Program-made: the position numbers and the translations under genes
Source of the DNA: Sphingomonas naasensis
Lineage (GTDB): Bacteria > Pseudomonadota > Alphaproteobacteria > Sphingomonadales > Sphingomonadaceae
Direction: 5' to 3'
DNA length: 64,000 nt
Assembly (NCBI RefSeq): GCF_004792695.1
Contig: NZ_SRXU01000003.1
Coordinates: 404,022-468,021, forward strand
Part shown: in pieces, positions 15,354 through 24,938 of the stretch
How positions within the stretch are numbered: position 1 is the stretch's first letter
How the letters are laid out: the number at the start of each line of letters is the position of its first letter
Notes under the pieces: model-generated
What the model was told of the DNA's origin: nothing
What the model saw: the letters and a program-made list of their open reading frames with translations, nothing else
The model's database searches: none

Positions 15354-18300
15354 TCAGAAGGTGGCGATCACACCGAAATAATAGGTGCGGCCGGAATAAT
15401 AGGTATCGAAGATATAGGGCGTGCCGTCGCCGATCGCGCGATACTTGTCCGGCGTGAACCGCGAGATGCTGTCGCCGAGCAGATTCTTGCCCTCGACGAA
15501 CAGCTGGAACATGTCGTTGATCTTGTACGAGGCACGTGCGTCGAGGACGCTGGTCGAGTCCTTGAAGATCGGCGTGACGACCTTGTAGTAGGACGCGGTC
15601 GAGGTGGTGCCGGTGACGCCGGGGCTCGCCGGAACGCGGTTCAGGCCCGCTGCCTCCATCCGATCATAATAATAGTCGCGCGCCTGATAGGCGACACGGG
15701 CGTTCAACCGGCCGTCGTCGTACCAGAGATTGAGGTTGTAATAATAGCTCGACTCCGCGCGCGGCGGCAGCGCGGTGCCGGTGAGCGGATCGACTGCGGT
15801 GTTCTGCTCGTTCGACTTGGTGTACGAGAAGTTGAAGCCGCCGCCGGTATATTTGAGGAACCAGGGCAGGAAGGTGAAGGCGGTCCGGCCCGCGACCTCG
15901 AAGCCGCGCGTGCGCAGCCCGCTCGGGCCGTTTTGATAGGTGCTCACCTCATATTCGTCGCCGGCGAGCACATAGCCGCCGAGATTGACGGCGTCGGGGC
16001 GTCCCGAGCGCACGTTGATCTGGTAGACCGCGGCGCTGAGCTGGGTGTCGCGGTTCGGATACCATTCGAGCGACAGATTCTGCGTGAGCGCGCCATAGCC
16101 CTTGAGCTCGGGGTTGCCGATCCGCCCGGTGCAGCGATTGACGAACGAGGTCAGCACGCCGTTCGCCTCGGCGCCGTCGTCGGTGGTCGGATCGCCATCG
16201 TCGATCGCGCCGGGATTGGCGGCGAGGAAGGCTTCGAGCGCGGCGCGATCGGCCTCGTTGACTTTGCCGCAATTCACCGTGGCGGCGCCGGTCAGTTCGG
16301 TGATCGCGGGCCGCGCGCGCTGCAGCGCGATCGAATAGCGCAGCCCCAGCACGTCGCTGACCGGCCATAGCGCGAGATTGAGGCTGGGCAGCCAATCCTC
16401 GCTCGTCCGCTCGACCAGCCCGACCTCGCGGCGGAGCAGGTTGTTCTGGATCGTATAGCCCGGCAGGCCGGTGGTGTTGGCGATCGCGACACGCTCGCTG
16501 AAGTCGATCACCGGCTGCGCGTGCACGGCGATCTTCTGATAGCGCACGCCGGCATTGCCGATCAGCTTCATGCCGAGGATCGGCTGCTCGAAGTCGATCA
16601 TCGCATAGGCCGAGGTGGTGATCTCGGAGGTCTTGTAGGTCGGCCGCTTGTACATCTTGCCGTCGGACGCGACGCATTCGTACAGGCAGTCGAGGTTCAT
16701 GTCGCTGAGATCGGCATATTTGCCCAGCGTGTCCCAGAATTTGTCGAAGTCGTAGACCGCCCACGAGTTCAGCAGGTCGCCGCGATTGGGCAATCCGCTG
16801 AAGAAGTTCGTGCCGGGCAGCCCGGTCAGGCTCGAATCGATGATCTCCTGATATTGCGCCTGGGTCAGCGTGTGGATCTTGTAGAGCTGCTCGGTCGTGC
16901 CGGCCGCCACGTTGCGCCGCGTCGAGCCGAACTGGCAGGGCGCGTTCGCCGGCGCCGAAGCGGGCGCGCAGAACTGGATCAGAACGAGGCTGCGCGCATG
17001 CGCGAGCGTGTTCCCCGGGGTGAGCTGGAAGCCGTTGTAGCGATAGCTGGTGTTGAAGCGGTTGCGGCGCTGGGCGCCGAACTTGATCTGCCGGAGCGGC
17101 CCGAAATCATCGAACTCGCGCGTGACGTCGATCTGATAGTTCCACTCGGTGTTGCGATCGGCGGCCGGGGTATATTCGAGCTGCGAGTTGGCGCTGATCC
17201 CGTTGGCGCCGAGCACCGGATAATAGGAGGCGGGGTTGGCGAGATCGACGCCGCTCGGCGGGGTGAAGGTCCACAGGCCGTTCTCGGGGACCATCGAGAA
17301 GGATGCGGAGGGAAGCGCGGCGTTGAAGCTGAACGCCCGGTCCTCGCGCGTGCCCTTGGCGAGGCTGTACTGCACCCGCGCCTTGGTGGTCCATTTGCCG
17401 AGGAACATGTCGACCCCGGCCTGCGAATAATATTGCTCGGAATTGCGATAGATGTCGCGGACCTGCGTCGTCCAGTTGAGCGAGCTCACGGTCCCGAGCC
17501 CGGTACCGCGGACCATGTCGTACGCAGTGACGAAATGATTCTCGTTCACCACCGCATTGGTGATGTTCGAGGTCGCGAGCTGGCCGCTGGCATTGGTGGT
17601 CCCGGTCGGGCTGGCGATGCTGAGATTATAGTCCTGCGAGTTGTAGTGGCGGATGTTCGGATTGTACGAGACGAACATCGACACGCGATCGTCGGGCCGC
17701 CAATCGGCGCGGATCTGCGCGGAGAAGCGCTCGTCGCCGCGCACGCCGCGGCCGAAGCGCGGCAGCGACGGCAGAAACTCTTCCCATTGCGCGTAGCAGT
17801 TGAGCCGGCTGTTGATGCCGGTGGTCGGCAGCGCTGCGCAGCCCGCCTTGGTGCTCACCGCCGCGGCGACCGGGTCGTACGGCGTGACGAAGGTCTTCTC
17901 GGGCGAATTGTCGAGATCGCCGAGCGGCAGATAGCCTGCCTGCTTGTCCGAGACGCGCGCGAAATCGGTGGTGGTCTTCTGATTTTCGTAGGTCGCGTTG
18001 AGCAGGATGCCGAAGGTGTCGTTGAAGAATTTGTGCGTTGCGATCGCATTGATCCGCGGGGTCCAGCGATCGGCGAGCGAGTTCTGCTGCGCCTGCAGGT
18101 TGAGCCGGTAGAACGGCTCCTTGAAATCGAGCGCGGTGCGCTGCTCGATGCGCACGGTGCCGCCCACCCCGCCGGGGGTCATGTCGGCGGTCTGGCCCTT
18201 GACCACGTCGACGCTCTTGATGAGATCCGACGAGAGATCGCCGACGCCCACCGCGCGGCCGCCCTGATCGCCGCCGGCAATGGCAGGCAACGCCGTCATC

Positions 18301-18698
18301 CCGTCGACCTCGACGCGGACGAGGTCGGCCGCCTGGCCGCGGATCGTGAAGCCACCCTGCTGGCCGGCGTCGTCGACGTCGAGCGCGACGCCGGCGATGC
18401 GGGCGATCGCCTCGGCGGCGTTCTTGTCGGGAAACTGGCCGACATCGTCGGCGACGATCGAATCCACCGCGGTCGCGGCGCGCTTCTTGCGGTTGATCGC
18501 CGATTGCTCGGCCTGGCGGACGCCGGTGACGACGAGCTCCTGCTCGGGCTCGAGCGCCTCGTCCTGCGCCGCGCTCGCCTCTGCGGCCGGTGCGGTGCTC
18601 TGTGCGTGCGCCTGCCCCGGCGCCAGCATCGCCACGGTCAGCGCCGCCAGCGACGCACCGAACATGACCTTCGTCGAAACCCCCGTTTGAATCCGCAT
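15354..18698 (-). CDS. TonB-dependent receptor, large
   Basis: A 1114-residue receptor with a signal peptide ending at AHAQS (about residue 32), a TonB-box-like ELVVTGVRQA, a plug (IVADDVGQFPDKNAAEAIAR, then GFTIRGQAADLVRVEVDG) and a long barrel ending YYFGVIATF. The start is placed at the ATG at 18698, which has a GGAGGAGAGGGA ribosome site; an in-frame GTG six codons upstream lies inside that site and is unlikely. Large receptors of this class accompany polysaccharide degradation genes and import oligosaccharides. The PL10 lyase gene lies 102 bp upstream on the same strand, so the lyase and receptor are probably co-transcribed. The terminator at 15298-15331 follows. Confidence 0.92.
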   Translation of the reverse strand: MRIQTGVSTKVMFGASLAALTVAMLAPGQAHAQSTAPAAEASAAQDEALEPEQELVVTGVRQAEQSAINRKKRAATAVDSIVADDVGQFPDKNAAEAIARIAGVALDVDDAGQQGGFTIRGQAADLVRVEVDGMTALPAIAGGDQGGRAVGVGDLSSDLIKSVDVVKGQTADMTPGGVGGTVRIEQRTALDFKEPFYRLNLQAQQNSLADRWTPRINAIATHKFFNDTFGILLNATYENQKTTTDFARVSDKQAGYLPLGDLDNSPEKTFVTPYDPVAAAVSTKAGCAALPTTGINSRLNCYAQWEEFLPSLPRFGRGVRGDERFSAQIRADWRPDDRVSMFVSYNPNIRHYNSQDYNLSIASPTGTTNASGQLATSNITNAVVNENHFVTAYDMVRGTGLGTVSSLNWTTQVRDIYRNSEQYYSQAGVDMFLGKWTTKARVQYSLAKGTREDRAFSFNAALPSASFSMVPENGLWTFTPPSGVDLANPASYYPVLGANGISANSQLEYTPAADRNTEWNYQIDVTREFDDFGPLRQIKFGAQRRNRFNTSYRYNGFQLTPGNTLAHARSLVLIQFCAPASAPANAPCQFGSTRRNVAAGTTEQLYKIHTLTQAQYQEIIDSSLTGLPGTNFFSGLPNRGDLLNSWAVYDFDKFWDTLGKYADLSDMNLDCLYECVASDGKMYKRPTYKTSEITTSAYAMIDFEQPILGMKLIGNAGVRYQKIAVHAQPVIDFSERVAIANTTGLPGYTIQNNLLRREVGLVERTSEDWLPSLNLALWPVSDVLGLRYSIALQRARPAITELTGAATVNCGKVNEADRAALEAFLAANPGAIDDGDPTTDDGAEANGVLTSFVNRCTGRIGNPELKGYGALTQNLSLEWYPNRDTQLSAAVYQINVRSGRPDAVNLGGYVLAGDEYEVSTYQNGPSGLRTRGFEVAGRTAFTFLPWFLKYTGGGFNFSYTKSNEQNTAVDPLTGTALPPRAESSYYYNLNLWYDDGRLNARVAYQARDYYYDRMEAAGLNRVPASPGVTGTTSTASYYKVVTPIFKDSTSVLDARASYKINDMFQLFVEGKNLLGDSISRFTPDKYRAIGDGTPYIFDTYYSGRTYYFGVIATF

Positions 18699-18800
18699 CT
18701 CTTCCCTCTCCTCCACGGGCCCCGGTCTTGCGCCGGCGCCCCAAATTTCTCCCCCGGACGGGGCGTGGCCCCGCCGTTCAGCGCATCTCTGCGATGCCGC

Positions 18801-20099
18801 TCAGCTCTGTTTCGAAGCCGTCCATTCGGCGTGCAGCGCGATCGCGCGGGCGGGCGAAGTGACCCACCAGGCATAGCCGTTGCGCCGCCCCGCCGAGATT
18901 GTGTTGACGTCGTCATGGATCGTGCGATCCCGGTCGCCGAAGATCGGCTTGCCGGAGACGGGATCGTAGTTGCGCGACCAGAGCGGGCCGCCGCCCGCCT
19001 GCGGGATCAGCTTGCGGCCCTCCGGCGTTCCGGTCCAGGCATAGCCGGTGACCGCCACCGACCGGAGCCACGCCACGCCGGCATCGACCGCGGCGCGGAC
19101 CTCGGCCGTCTGGCTGCGCTGCCGCATCAGGAACATCAATATGTCGGCGGTCTCGGCACTGGCGATCGAGCGCGGTTCGTAGTTGCGCGCCGAGATCGGT
19201 GCGAGCGTCAGCGGATCGACCTGTTGCGGCCAGCCGGTGCGCCGCCCGTCCTGGCGGACCTGCGCGGCGAGGATCGTCCTGAGCGCCGCCGCGACCGCCG
19301 TGGCGCTCTGGCGCCGCAGCTGCGCGGGCACGAAGCGCCACGCGGGATCGTGCGCGACCTCGTCGAGCAGACTCGAGACGTTGGACATCGCGTCGTCGTT
19401 GAAGGTGATCCCGTCATGATAGCCGCCGTCGAGCGGCCAGATCTGCGGCCAGCCGCCATTGGGATATTGCGCGGCGAGCAGGTAGCGCACGCCCTTGATC
19501 GCGCCCTTGCGATAGCCGTCGCCCGCCTTGCTCGGGAGCGCCTGCGACAAGCGGGCGAGGAAGCGGATCTCGCTCGTCGTCGCGCCATTGTCGATCGTGC
19601 CGACATAGGCCCAGCCGCGATCGTGCGATTTGTCGAAATTCGCCGCGTCCTGCGTCGCCGCCCCGGCCTCGCTCGAGAAGCGCTGGCCGGGGAGCCGTGC
19701 GGGGCCGGCGCGGTTCTGGTTCTTGCTCCAGCCGCCGGCGGGGGTCTGGAAGCTCAGGACGGTATCGCCGATGTGCCGCGCCGCGGCGCTCGCATACCAA
19801 TCGTCGGGCTTGTCCATCGGCATGCTGGCCGGACCGGCGCCGAACGAGGCGGGCGGCGCGGGCTCGGGCTGGCCGGGCGGGAGCTCGGCGGCGAGCGCGG
19901 CGCGATCGGCCTCGCGCCGGGTTTCCGAGCGTTGCAGATAGGCCCGCCACGCCGCCTGCTGCGCTTCGGGCAGCGTCGCGATGCGCGCCGCGTCGAGCGG
20001 TGGCGCCGGCTGGTTCATTCCAATCACTTCGGCTGCCACCGGCAGAGCGCTGAGGCTCGTGCAGACGATGAGCAGCGATGCAAAGCGCCCCTTCCCCAT
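18801..20099 (-). CDS. Pectate lyase, polysaccharide lyase family 10 (paralog 1)
   Basis: A 432-residue exported enzyme. The signal peptide (1-23) is followed by a short helical region (to about 95) and an (alpha/alpha)3 PL10 domain with VLSFQTPAGGWSKNQNRAG, YLLAAQYPNGGWPQIWPL, ITFNDDAMSNV and ISARNYEPRSIASAET. PL10 enzymes cut alpha-1,4-polygalacturonate by calcium-assisted beta-elimination with an arginine base. The family's conserved Asp/Arg-rich segments near the C-terminus (WSRNYD, DRDRTIHDDV, SAGRRNGYAWW) are present. It is clearly paralogous to the lyase at 34122, and both share an upstream promoter box. Probably periplasmic or cell-surface. It is divergent from the DUF4450 gene. Confidence 0.93.
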   Translation of the reverse strand: MGKGRFASLLIVCTSLSALPVAAEVIGMNQPAPPLDAARIATLPEAQQAAWRAYLQRSETRREADRAALAAELPPGQPEPAPPASFGAGPASMPMDKPDDWYASAAARHIGDTVLSFQTPAGGWSKNQNRAGPARLPGQRFSSEAGAATQDAANFDKSHDRGWAYVGTIDNGATTSEIRFLARLSQALPSKAGDGYRKGAIKGVRYLLAAQYPNGGWPQIWPLDGGYHDGITFNDDAMSNVSSLLDEVAHDPAWRFVPAQLRRQSATAVAAALRTILAAQVRQDGRRTGWPQQVDPLTLAPISARNYEPRSIASAETADILMFLMRQRSQTAEVRAAVDAGVAWLRSVAVTGYAWTGTPEGRKLIPQAGGGPLWSRNYDPVSGKPIFGDRDRTIHDDVNTISAGRRNGYAWWVTSPARAIALHAEWTASKQS

Positions 20100-20140
20100 A
20101 GAATCCTCTCCAGTGATCCGTTGTTTTCCGGCGCGCGTTA

Positions 20141-20154
20141 TGACACCGGTTTCT
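20141..20154. promoter_or_regulatory. ACCGGT-centred palindrome upstream of the PL10 gene
   Basis: TGACACCGGTTTCT, 42 bp before the lyase start, is an imperfect palindrome centred on ACCGGT. Related sites lie upstream of the TonB receptor at 30064 and between the divergent genes at 33870 and 34122. The central CG dyad suggests a LacI-family regulator, but it differs from the operator next to the lacI-type gene of this window. Confidence 0.45.
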
Positions 20155-20188
20155 TATTCGCTCGCGGCTTCGGGAGGCCTCCTGTACT

Positions 20189-20224
20189 TCCCACAATGCG
20201 AGATTGCATTCTACATAGCACTAT
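20189..20224 (-). promoter_or_regulatory. Promoter/operator box shared by the two PL10 genes
   Basis: Reading toward the lyase, the sequence is ATAGTGCTA, 15 variable bases, then CGCATTGTGGGA. The same two blocks with exactly 15 bases between them occur at 34040-34075, in the same orientation relative to the second PL10 gene. The identical spacing suggests a promoter or a regulator site rather than chance. The box lies 90 bp from this start codon. Confidence 0.6.
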
Positions 20225-20233
20225 GCTCTCATT

Positions 20234-20252
20234 TGTGAAAGACATATTCACA
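20234..20252. promoter_or_regulatory. TGTGAA-N7-TTCACA palindrome upstream of the DUF4450 gene
   Basis: A perfect 6-bp dyad (TGTGAA and TTCACA) with a 7-base centre lies 52 bp before the ATG at 20304. The spacing is one base too long for a CRP site and resembles GntR-type or other dimeric regulator sites. No matching regulator gene is in the window. Confidence 0.35.
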
Positions 20253-20303
20253 CATGAAAATAAATCGAGCCGTGTGCTCGAGCGGGAGCGCAGGGAGAGA
20301 GCG

Positions 20304-23300
20304 ATGGGCACGCCGCAGGGGCTGAGGCCAAGCAAATGGAATCGCACGGCTTTCATGCTGGCGCCGCTTGCCGGGCTGCTGTTGACGCCCTGCGATGCCG
20401 GCGCCCAATTGGCCGCGACAGGGGGTGTTCACCCCAATCGCGCGGGCCAGATCGCCGGCACGCTGCGCTATCGCCCCGACCGCGAGGGCGGGTTCGTCAT
20501 CGAGAACGGCACCGAGCGGTTCAATCGCCCGCTCTACGGCGGGAACACGGCTTTCCGGGTCGACGGCGGCGACGCGCCCGAATTCGTGCTGTACCTGCCC
20601 GGCCGCGGCGGCAATCTCCGTCTCGCCGTCGAGCAGCGCGGCCACGCGCCATGGTGGCTGCACGAGGCGCGCAGCATCGTCACGCGCTATTTGCCGGGCG
20701 AGCTTCGCTACGAGATCCGCGACCCCCGCCTGGGCGAGGGCGTGCTGCGGATCACGGTGCTGGCCTATCGCGATATCGAGGGAATGGTGCTGCAGGCCGA
20801 GACGACGCACGACGCCGGGGGCACGCGGCTGCGCTGGGCCTATGGCGGGGTCAACGGCCAGCGCGGCAAGCGCGACGGCGATATCGGCACCGAGGCGGTG
20901 CCGATCAGCCAATGGTTCGCGCTCAAGCCCGAATTCGCCGAAGGCAACCGCGTCACCCCCGACGCGAGCGGGTTCACGCTCGCGGCCAGGCCCGCGACGA
21001 TCGGCGGCACGCTGTCGCACGGCACGATCGGCCCGGTCGCCAGCGCCGAGGACTGGGACAGCGCCGCGCGGCTCTTCGCCGGCGCGACCGCCGCCGCCGC
21101 TCGTCCGGTCGTCACCGGCACGCTCGACCTGGGCGCGACGCCGTCGTGGCTGTCGCTGCAGGTGCTTGGCCGCGACGCCGGCCGCCCGCGCGATCTGGCC
21201 GATTATCGCGAGGTCTCCAAAAGGCCGCAGCCCGCCGCCGCCGATCCCGCCCCGCTTCCCCGCCTCGCGCCCGCGCAGCTGGCGCACCGTTTCGCCGAGA
21301 CCCGCGCCGCCTTCGCGGCATTGCGCGGGCAAGTCCGCATCGACACGCCCGATCCGTATCTCAACGCCGCGATGGCCGCGCTCAACATCGCCGCGGACGC
21401 GGTGTGGGATGGCCCGCAGCAATCGATCATGCACGGTGCGATCGCATGGCGCACGCGGCTGCTCGGCTGGCGCGGCCCCTATGCGCTCGATGCGCTGGGC
21501 TGGCACGATCGCGCGCGCGCCAATATCCGCGGCTGGCTCGCCAACCAGAATGTCGAGCCGATCCCGGTGGCGCTGCCGCCGCCCGACGAAGACAGCAATC
21601 TCGCGCGCAGCGAGGCGGCGCTCCATTCCAACGGCGATCTGTCGCGATCGCATTACGACATGAACTCGGTCTTCATCGACGCGCTGCTGCGCCATCTCGC
21701 CTGGACCGGCGACATGGCGCTCGCGCGCGAGGCGTGGCCGGTGATCGAGCGGCACCTGGCGTGGCAGCGCCGGCTGTTCCGCCGGCCGATCGGCCCCGAG
21801 GGCCTGCCGCTCTACGAGGCCTATGCCCAGATCTGGGCGAGCGACGATATCGGCTATGGCGGCGGCGGGGTTGCCTATGCTTCCGCCTATAATCTCTTCG
21901 CCAATCGCGAGGCCGCACGGCTCGCGCAGCTGCTGGGCAAGGACGGCAGCGCCTATGCCGCCGAGGCCGACGCGATCGGCCGTGCGATGCGCGCCGCGCT
22001 GTGGCTGCCCGATCGCGGCCATTTCGCCGAGTATCGCGACACGCTGGGCGAACGACAGGTCCACCCCTCGGCCGGCCTGTGGAGCTTCTACCATGTCGTC
22101 GATTCGCGCGTGCCCGACGCCGGCGAGGCGTGGCGCATGGCGGCGGCGGTGCTGCGCGACATGCCGCGCCTGCCGGTGACCGGGCCCGGCGTCCCCGGCG
22201 ACCGTCCCCATGCGATGTTCTCGACGACCGACTGGATGCCGTATAGCTGGTCGGTCAACAATGTCGTGATGGGCGAGAATGCCCATGCCGCGCTGGGGCT
22301 GTGGCAGGCAGGCTGGTCCGAATCGGCCTTCACCCTCGCCCGAAGCGCGATCCTCGCCAGCATGTTCATGGGGATCACGCCGGGCAATGTCGGCACGCTC
22401 AACTATCTCGACGTCTATCGCCGCGAATCGCAGCGCGATTTCGCCGATGGCGCCGGGGTGCTCTCGCGCGCGCTGGTCGAGGGGCTGTTCGGCCTGCGCC
22501 CCGACGCGCTCGCGCGGACCCTGCGCATCGAGCCCGGCCTGCCGCGCGACTGGGATCATGCCGCGATCGCGCATCCCTCCGCCGATTTCGCCTATCGGCG
22601 CAGCGGCGATGTCGAGCGCTACACCGTCGGCGATCCCCGACACCGCTTTGACCGGATCCTGTTGCGTCTCCCCGCACGCCGCGAGACGCTCCTCTCCGCT
22701 ACCGCGGACGGTAAGCCGGCGGCATGGACGGTCGATGCTTCCGCCATCGGCCACCCGGCCTTGCTGATCGCGCTGCCCGCTTCCGCGCAGACCGAGCTGG
22801 TCCTGCGCTGGTCCGGCGCGGCGATCGACGGCGTCGAGCGCGACGGCACGCTGGTGCCCGCGCATGCCGGCGCGTTCAGCTGGCGGCAGCCTTCCGGGCC
22901 CGGCACGCGAGTGACGGAGGCCCCTCTCCCGTCGCAGCGGCCGCCCACCGGCGCGCAGGATCCGGTCGATATGCGCGACGCGTTCAACGACCGACTGACG
23001 GCGATCTTCGCCAAGGGCAAATATCGCGGCCCACGGTCTGCCGGCGCCTCGCTCGCGCTGCCCGCGCAGGGGATCGGCGGCTGGGCCGGGCATGTGAACG
23101 CCAGCGCGACCATCGACGACAGCGGCCTGCGCGCCCGCGCGGCCGGCGGCGAGTTCGCGCTTCCGGATGGCGGCCGCTTCCGGCTGCCCCCCGCGACCGA
23201 TGCCGCGAATGCCGCCTTCGTCTCGCAGTGGAGCAACTATCCGCGCGACGTCACGGTCAAGCTGACGGGCAAGGCGCGTTATCTGCGCCTGTTGATGGCC

Positions 23301-23654
23301 GGCTCGACCAATCCGATGCAGAGCCGGATCGACAATGGCGAGGTGGTCGTCACTTATCGGGATGGCGGCACCGCACGTTTGCCGCTGCGCAATCCGACGA
23401 GCTGGTGGCCGATCGAGCAGGATTATCTGATCGACGACTATCAGTTCCGCGCGCCGGGCGAGCGGCCGCTCCGCGTCGATCTCAGGACCGGCGCCGTCCG
23501 CGTGCCGACGGGTGACGGCAAGATGATCGACGGCGGCGCGGCAACCGTGCTGGGGCTGCCGCTCGATCCGGCGCGTCCGCTGGCGTCGGTGACGATCCGC
23601 GCGCTCGCGCAGGAGGTCGTGATCGGTACGCTGGGGATGACGCTCGTGCGCTGA
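20304..23654 (+). CDS. DUF4450-containing (alpha/alpha)6-barrel glycosidase-like protein
   Basis: A 1116-residue exported protein. The start at 20304 has an AGGGAGAG ribosome site and begins a signal sequence (about 1-35); the frame is open long before it but antisense to other genes. Residues about 45-260 match the beta-sandwich DUF4450 type (GTLRYRPDREGGFVIENGTE, then YGGNTAFRVDGGDAPEF). Residues about 330-780 are a six-hairpin toroid (YDMNSVFIDALLRHLAWTGD, SSFYHVVDS-like and LEGLFGLRPD regions). The rest is beta-rich with a putative carbohydrate-binding C-terminus. DUF4450 proteins occur in polysaccharide utilisation loci and are suspected glycosidases; the catalytic residues are not established here. 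It is divergent from the PL10 gene and meets the GH28 gene tail to tail (3 bp). Confidence 0.8.
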   Translation: MGTPQGLRPSKWNRTAFMLAPLAGLLLTPCDAGAQLAATGGVHPNRAGQIAGTLRYRPDREGGFVIENGTERFNRPLYGGNTAFRVDGGDAPEFVLYLPGRGGNLRLAVEQRGHAPWWLHEARSIVTRYLPGELRYEIRDPRLGEGVLRITVLAYRDIEGMVLQAETTHDAGGTRLRWAYGGVNGQRGKRDGDIGTEAVPISQWFALKPEFAEGNRVTPDASGFTLAARPATIGGTLSHGTIGPVASAEDWDSAARLFAGATAAAARPVVTGTLDLGATPSWLSLQVLGRDAGRPRDLADYREVSKRPQPAAADPAPLPRLAPAQLAHRFAETRAAFAALRGQVRIDTPDPYLNAAMAALNIAADAVWDGPQQSIMHGAIAWRTRLLGWRGPYALDALGWHDRARANIRGWLANQNVEPIPVALPPPDEDSNLARSEAALHSNGDLSRSHYDMNSVFIDALLRHLAWTGDMALAREAWPVIERHLAWQRRLFRRPIGPEGLPLYEAYAQIWASDDIGYGGGGVAYASAYNLFANREAARLAQLLGKDGSAYAAEADAIGRAMRAALWLPDRGHFAEYRDTLGERQVHPSAGLWSFYHVVDSRVPDAGEAWRMAAAVLRDMPRLPVTGPGVPGDRPHAMFSTTDWMPYSWSVNNVVMGENAHAALGLWQAGWSESAFTLARSAILASMFMGITPGNVGTLNYLDVYRRESQRDFADGAGVLSRALVEGLFGLRPDALARTLRIEPGLPRDWDHAAIAHPSADFAYRRSGDVERYTVGDPRHRFDRILLRLPARRETLLSATADGKPAAWTVDASAIGHPALLIALPASAQTELVLRWSGAAIDGVERDGTLVPAHAGAFSWRQPSGPGTRVTEAPLPSQRPPTGAQDPVDMRDAFNDRLTAIFAKGKYRGPRSAGASLALPAQGIGGWAGHVNASATIDDSGLRARAAGGEFALPDGGRFRLPPATDAANAAFVSQWSNYPRDVTVKLTGKARYLRLLMAGSTNPMQSRIDNGEVVVTYRDGGTARLPLRNPTSWWPIEQDYLIDDYQFRAPGERPLRVDLRTGAVRVPTGDGKMIDGGAATVLGLPLDPARPLASVTIRALAQEVVIGTLGMTLVR

Positions 23655-23657
23655 CGC

Positions 23658-24938
23658 TCAGGCCGACACGGCCTCGCCGTTGACCACGACATTCTCGAAG
23701 CGGAGCCCGCGCACCTCGGCTGCCACCAGCCTGTCCTTGCCCAGCCGGACGTCGACATCGCGGAACAGCACGTCGCTGATCCGGGTTTGGCCGGGATTGG
23801 GCTGGATCGTGCCGAACGCCCCGAAACACCCCTTGATGCCGATGAAGCGGAGGCCGGCGACGGTAGATTGCGGCGGCGCCGCGCCGCCGAGATTGGTATA
23901 TTGGCTCCACGGCTGCACCGCGACGATGCTCCCGCCATCGCTGTCGAGCGTGATGTTGCGGAAGGTGATGTCCTCGTAGCGTTGCGGCGTGTCCGGCCGG
24001 AGCTTGAGCCGGGCGAGGATCATGTCGCCGGTCACCCGGCAATTCTCCATCAGCACGTCGCGCACGATCGTCGCCTCGCTGCCGCAGGCGAAGGCGTGGT
24101 GGCCGCGGCGGAAATGGCAGTTGCGCACCCGGATATTCTCGACCGGCGGGCTATCCCTGTCGTCGAGCGCGCCCGGCCCCTTGGTGCCCTTGGCGGCGAT
24201 GCAGTCGTCGGTGACCGAGAAGGTGCAGCCGTCGATCACCACCTTGCGGCAGCTGTCGAGATCGATCCCGTCGCTGCTCGGCGCCTGCTTGTAATCGTCC
24301 GGCACCTCGAACCGGGCGCCGCGGACGAGCACGTCCTCGCATTTGTAGAGGTGGAGGTTCCAGAACTGCGAATCCCTGAACGTCACGCCCTCGATCACGA
24401 CGCCCTTCGATTGCTCGATCAGCGCCAGCCGCGCGCGCGGCACGCCGAGATTGGGGAATTCATGCGGATTGGGCGCGGCATTGCGCAGCTTCCAGAATAG
24501 ATCCCAGATCGGCCGTCCCGCGCCATCGAGCGTGCCCTCGCCGCTGATCCGCAGGCCGTCACAGCCTTTCGCGTTGATCAGCGCGGGCGTGAACCGCTCC
24601 TCGAAATGCCCCTCGATCCGGGTGCGCTGCGGCGGGAAGTGCGCCATGTCGGTGGTGCAGCGGATCACCGCGCCGGCATCGAGATGCAGGTTCACCCGCG
24701 GCTTGAGGAACAGCGCGCCGCTCAGGAAGATTCCGCGCGGGACGATCACCGTCCCGCCGCCGCGCGCGGCGAGATGGTCGATCGCGTCCTGGATCGCGCG
24801 GGTGTCGATCGTGACACCGTCTCCCTTGGCACCGAACCTGCGGATCGAGACCCGTTCCGCCGCCCGCGCACACGTCGCCCAGAGCGGCATCGCGAGCAGC
24901 GACAGGGTGAGCAAGCGGCGGGTGTGCTGGACGGTCAT
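23658..24938 (-). CDS. Glycoside hydrolase family 28 (polygalacturonase-like)
   Basis: A 426-residue exported right-handed beta-helix protein with a signal peptide (1-26, ending CARA) and the GH28 opening FGAKGDGVTIDTRAIQDAI. The catalytic aspartates are visible in SSDGIDLDS and TDDCIAAKG. The usual GHG motif reads GHH (RRGHHAFACGSE) and the usual RIK reads RLK, so substrate binding may differ from a classical endo-polygalacturonase; exo-acting or rhamnogalacturonan-type enzymes vary at these sites. The start codon overlaps the stop of the GH105 gene upstream (ATGA), so the two are translationally coupled. Confidence 0.9.
   Translation of the reverse strand: MTVQHTRRLLTLSLLAMPLWATCARAAERVSIRRFGAKGDGVTIDTRAIQDAIDHLAARGGGTVIVPRGIFLSGALFLKPRVNLHLDAGAVIRCTTDMAHFPPQRTRIEGHFEERFTPALINAKGCDGLRISGEGTLDGAGRPIWDLFWKLRNAAPNPHEFPNLGVPRARLALIEQSKGVVIEGVTFRDSQFWNLHLYKCEDVLVRGARFEVPDDYKQAPSSDGIDLDSCRKVVIDGCTFSVTDDCIAAKGTKGPGALDDRDSPPVENIRVRNCHFRRGHHAFACGSEATIVRDVLMENCRVTGDMILARLKLRPDTPQRYEDITFRNITLDSDGGSIVAVQPWSQYTNLGGAAPPQSTVAGLRFIGIKGCFGAFGTIQPNPGQTRISDVLFRDVDVRLGKDRLVAAEVRGLRFENVVVNGEAVSA

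Noticed and set aside
16521..20303. A 1260-codon extension upstream of the DUF4450 gene in the same frame
   Set aside because: It is antisense to the TonB receptor and PL10 genes; the true start at 20304 has a ribosome site and a signal peptide.
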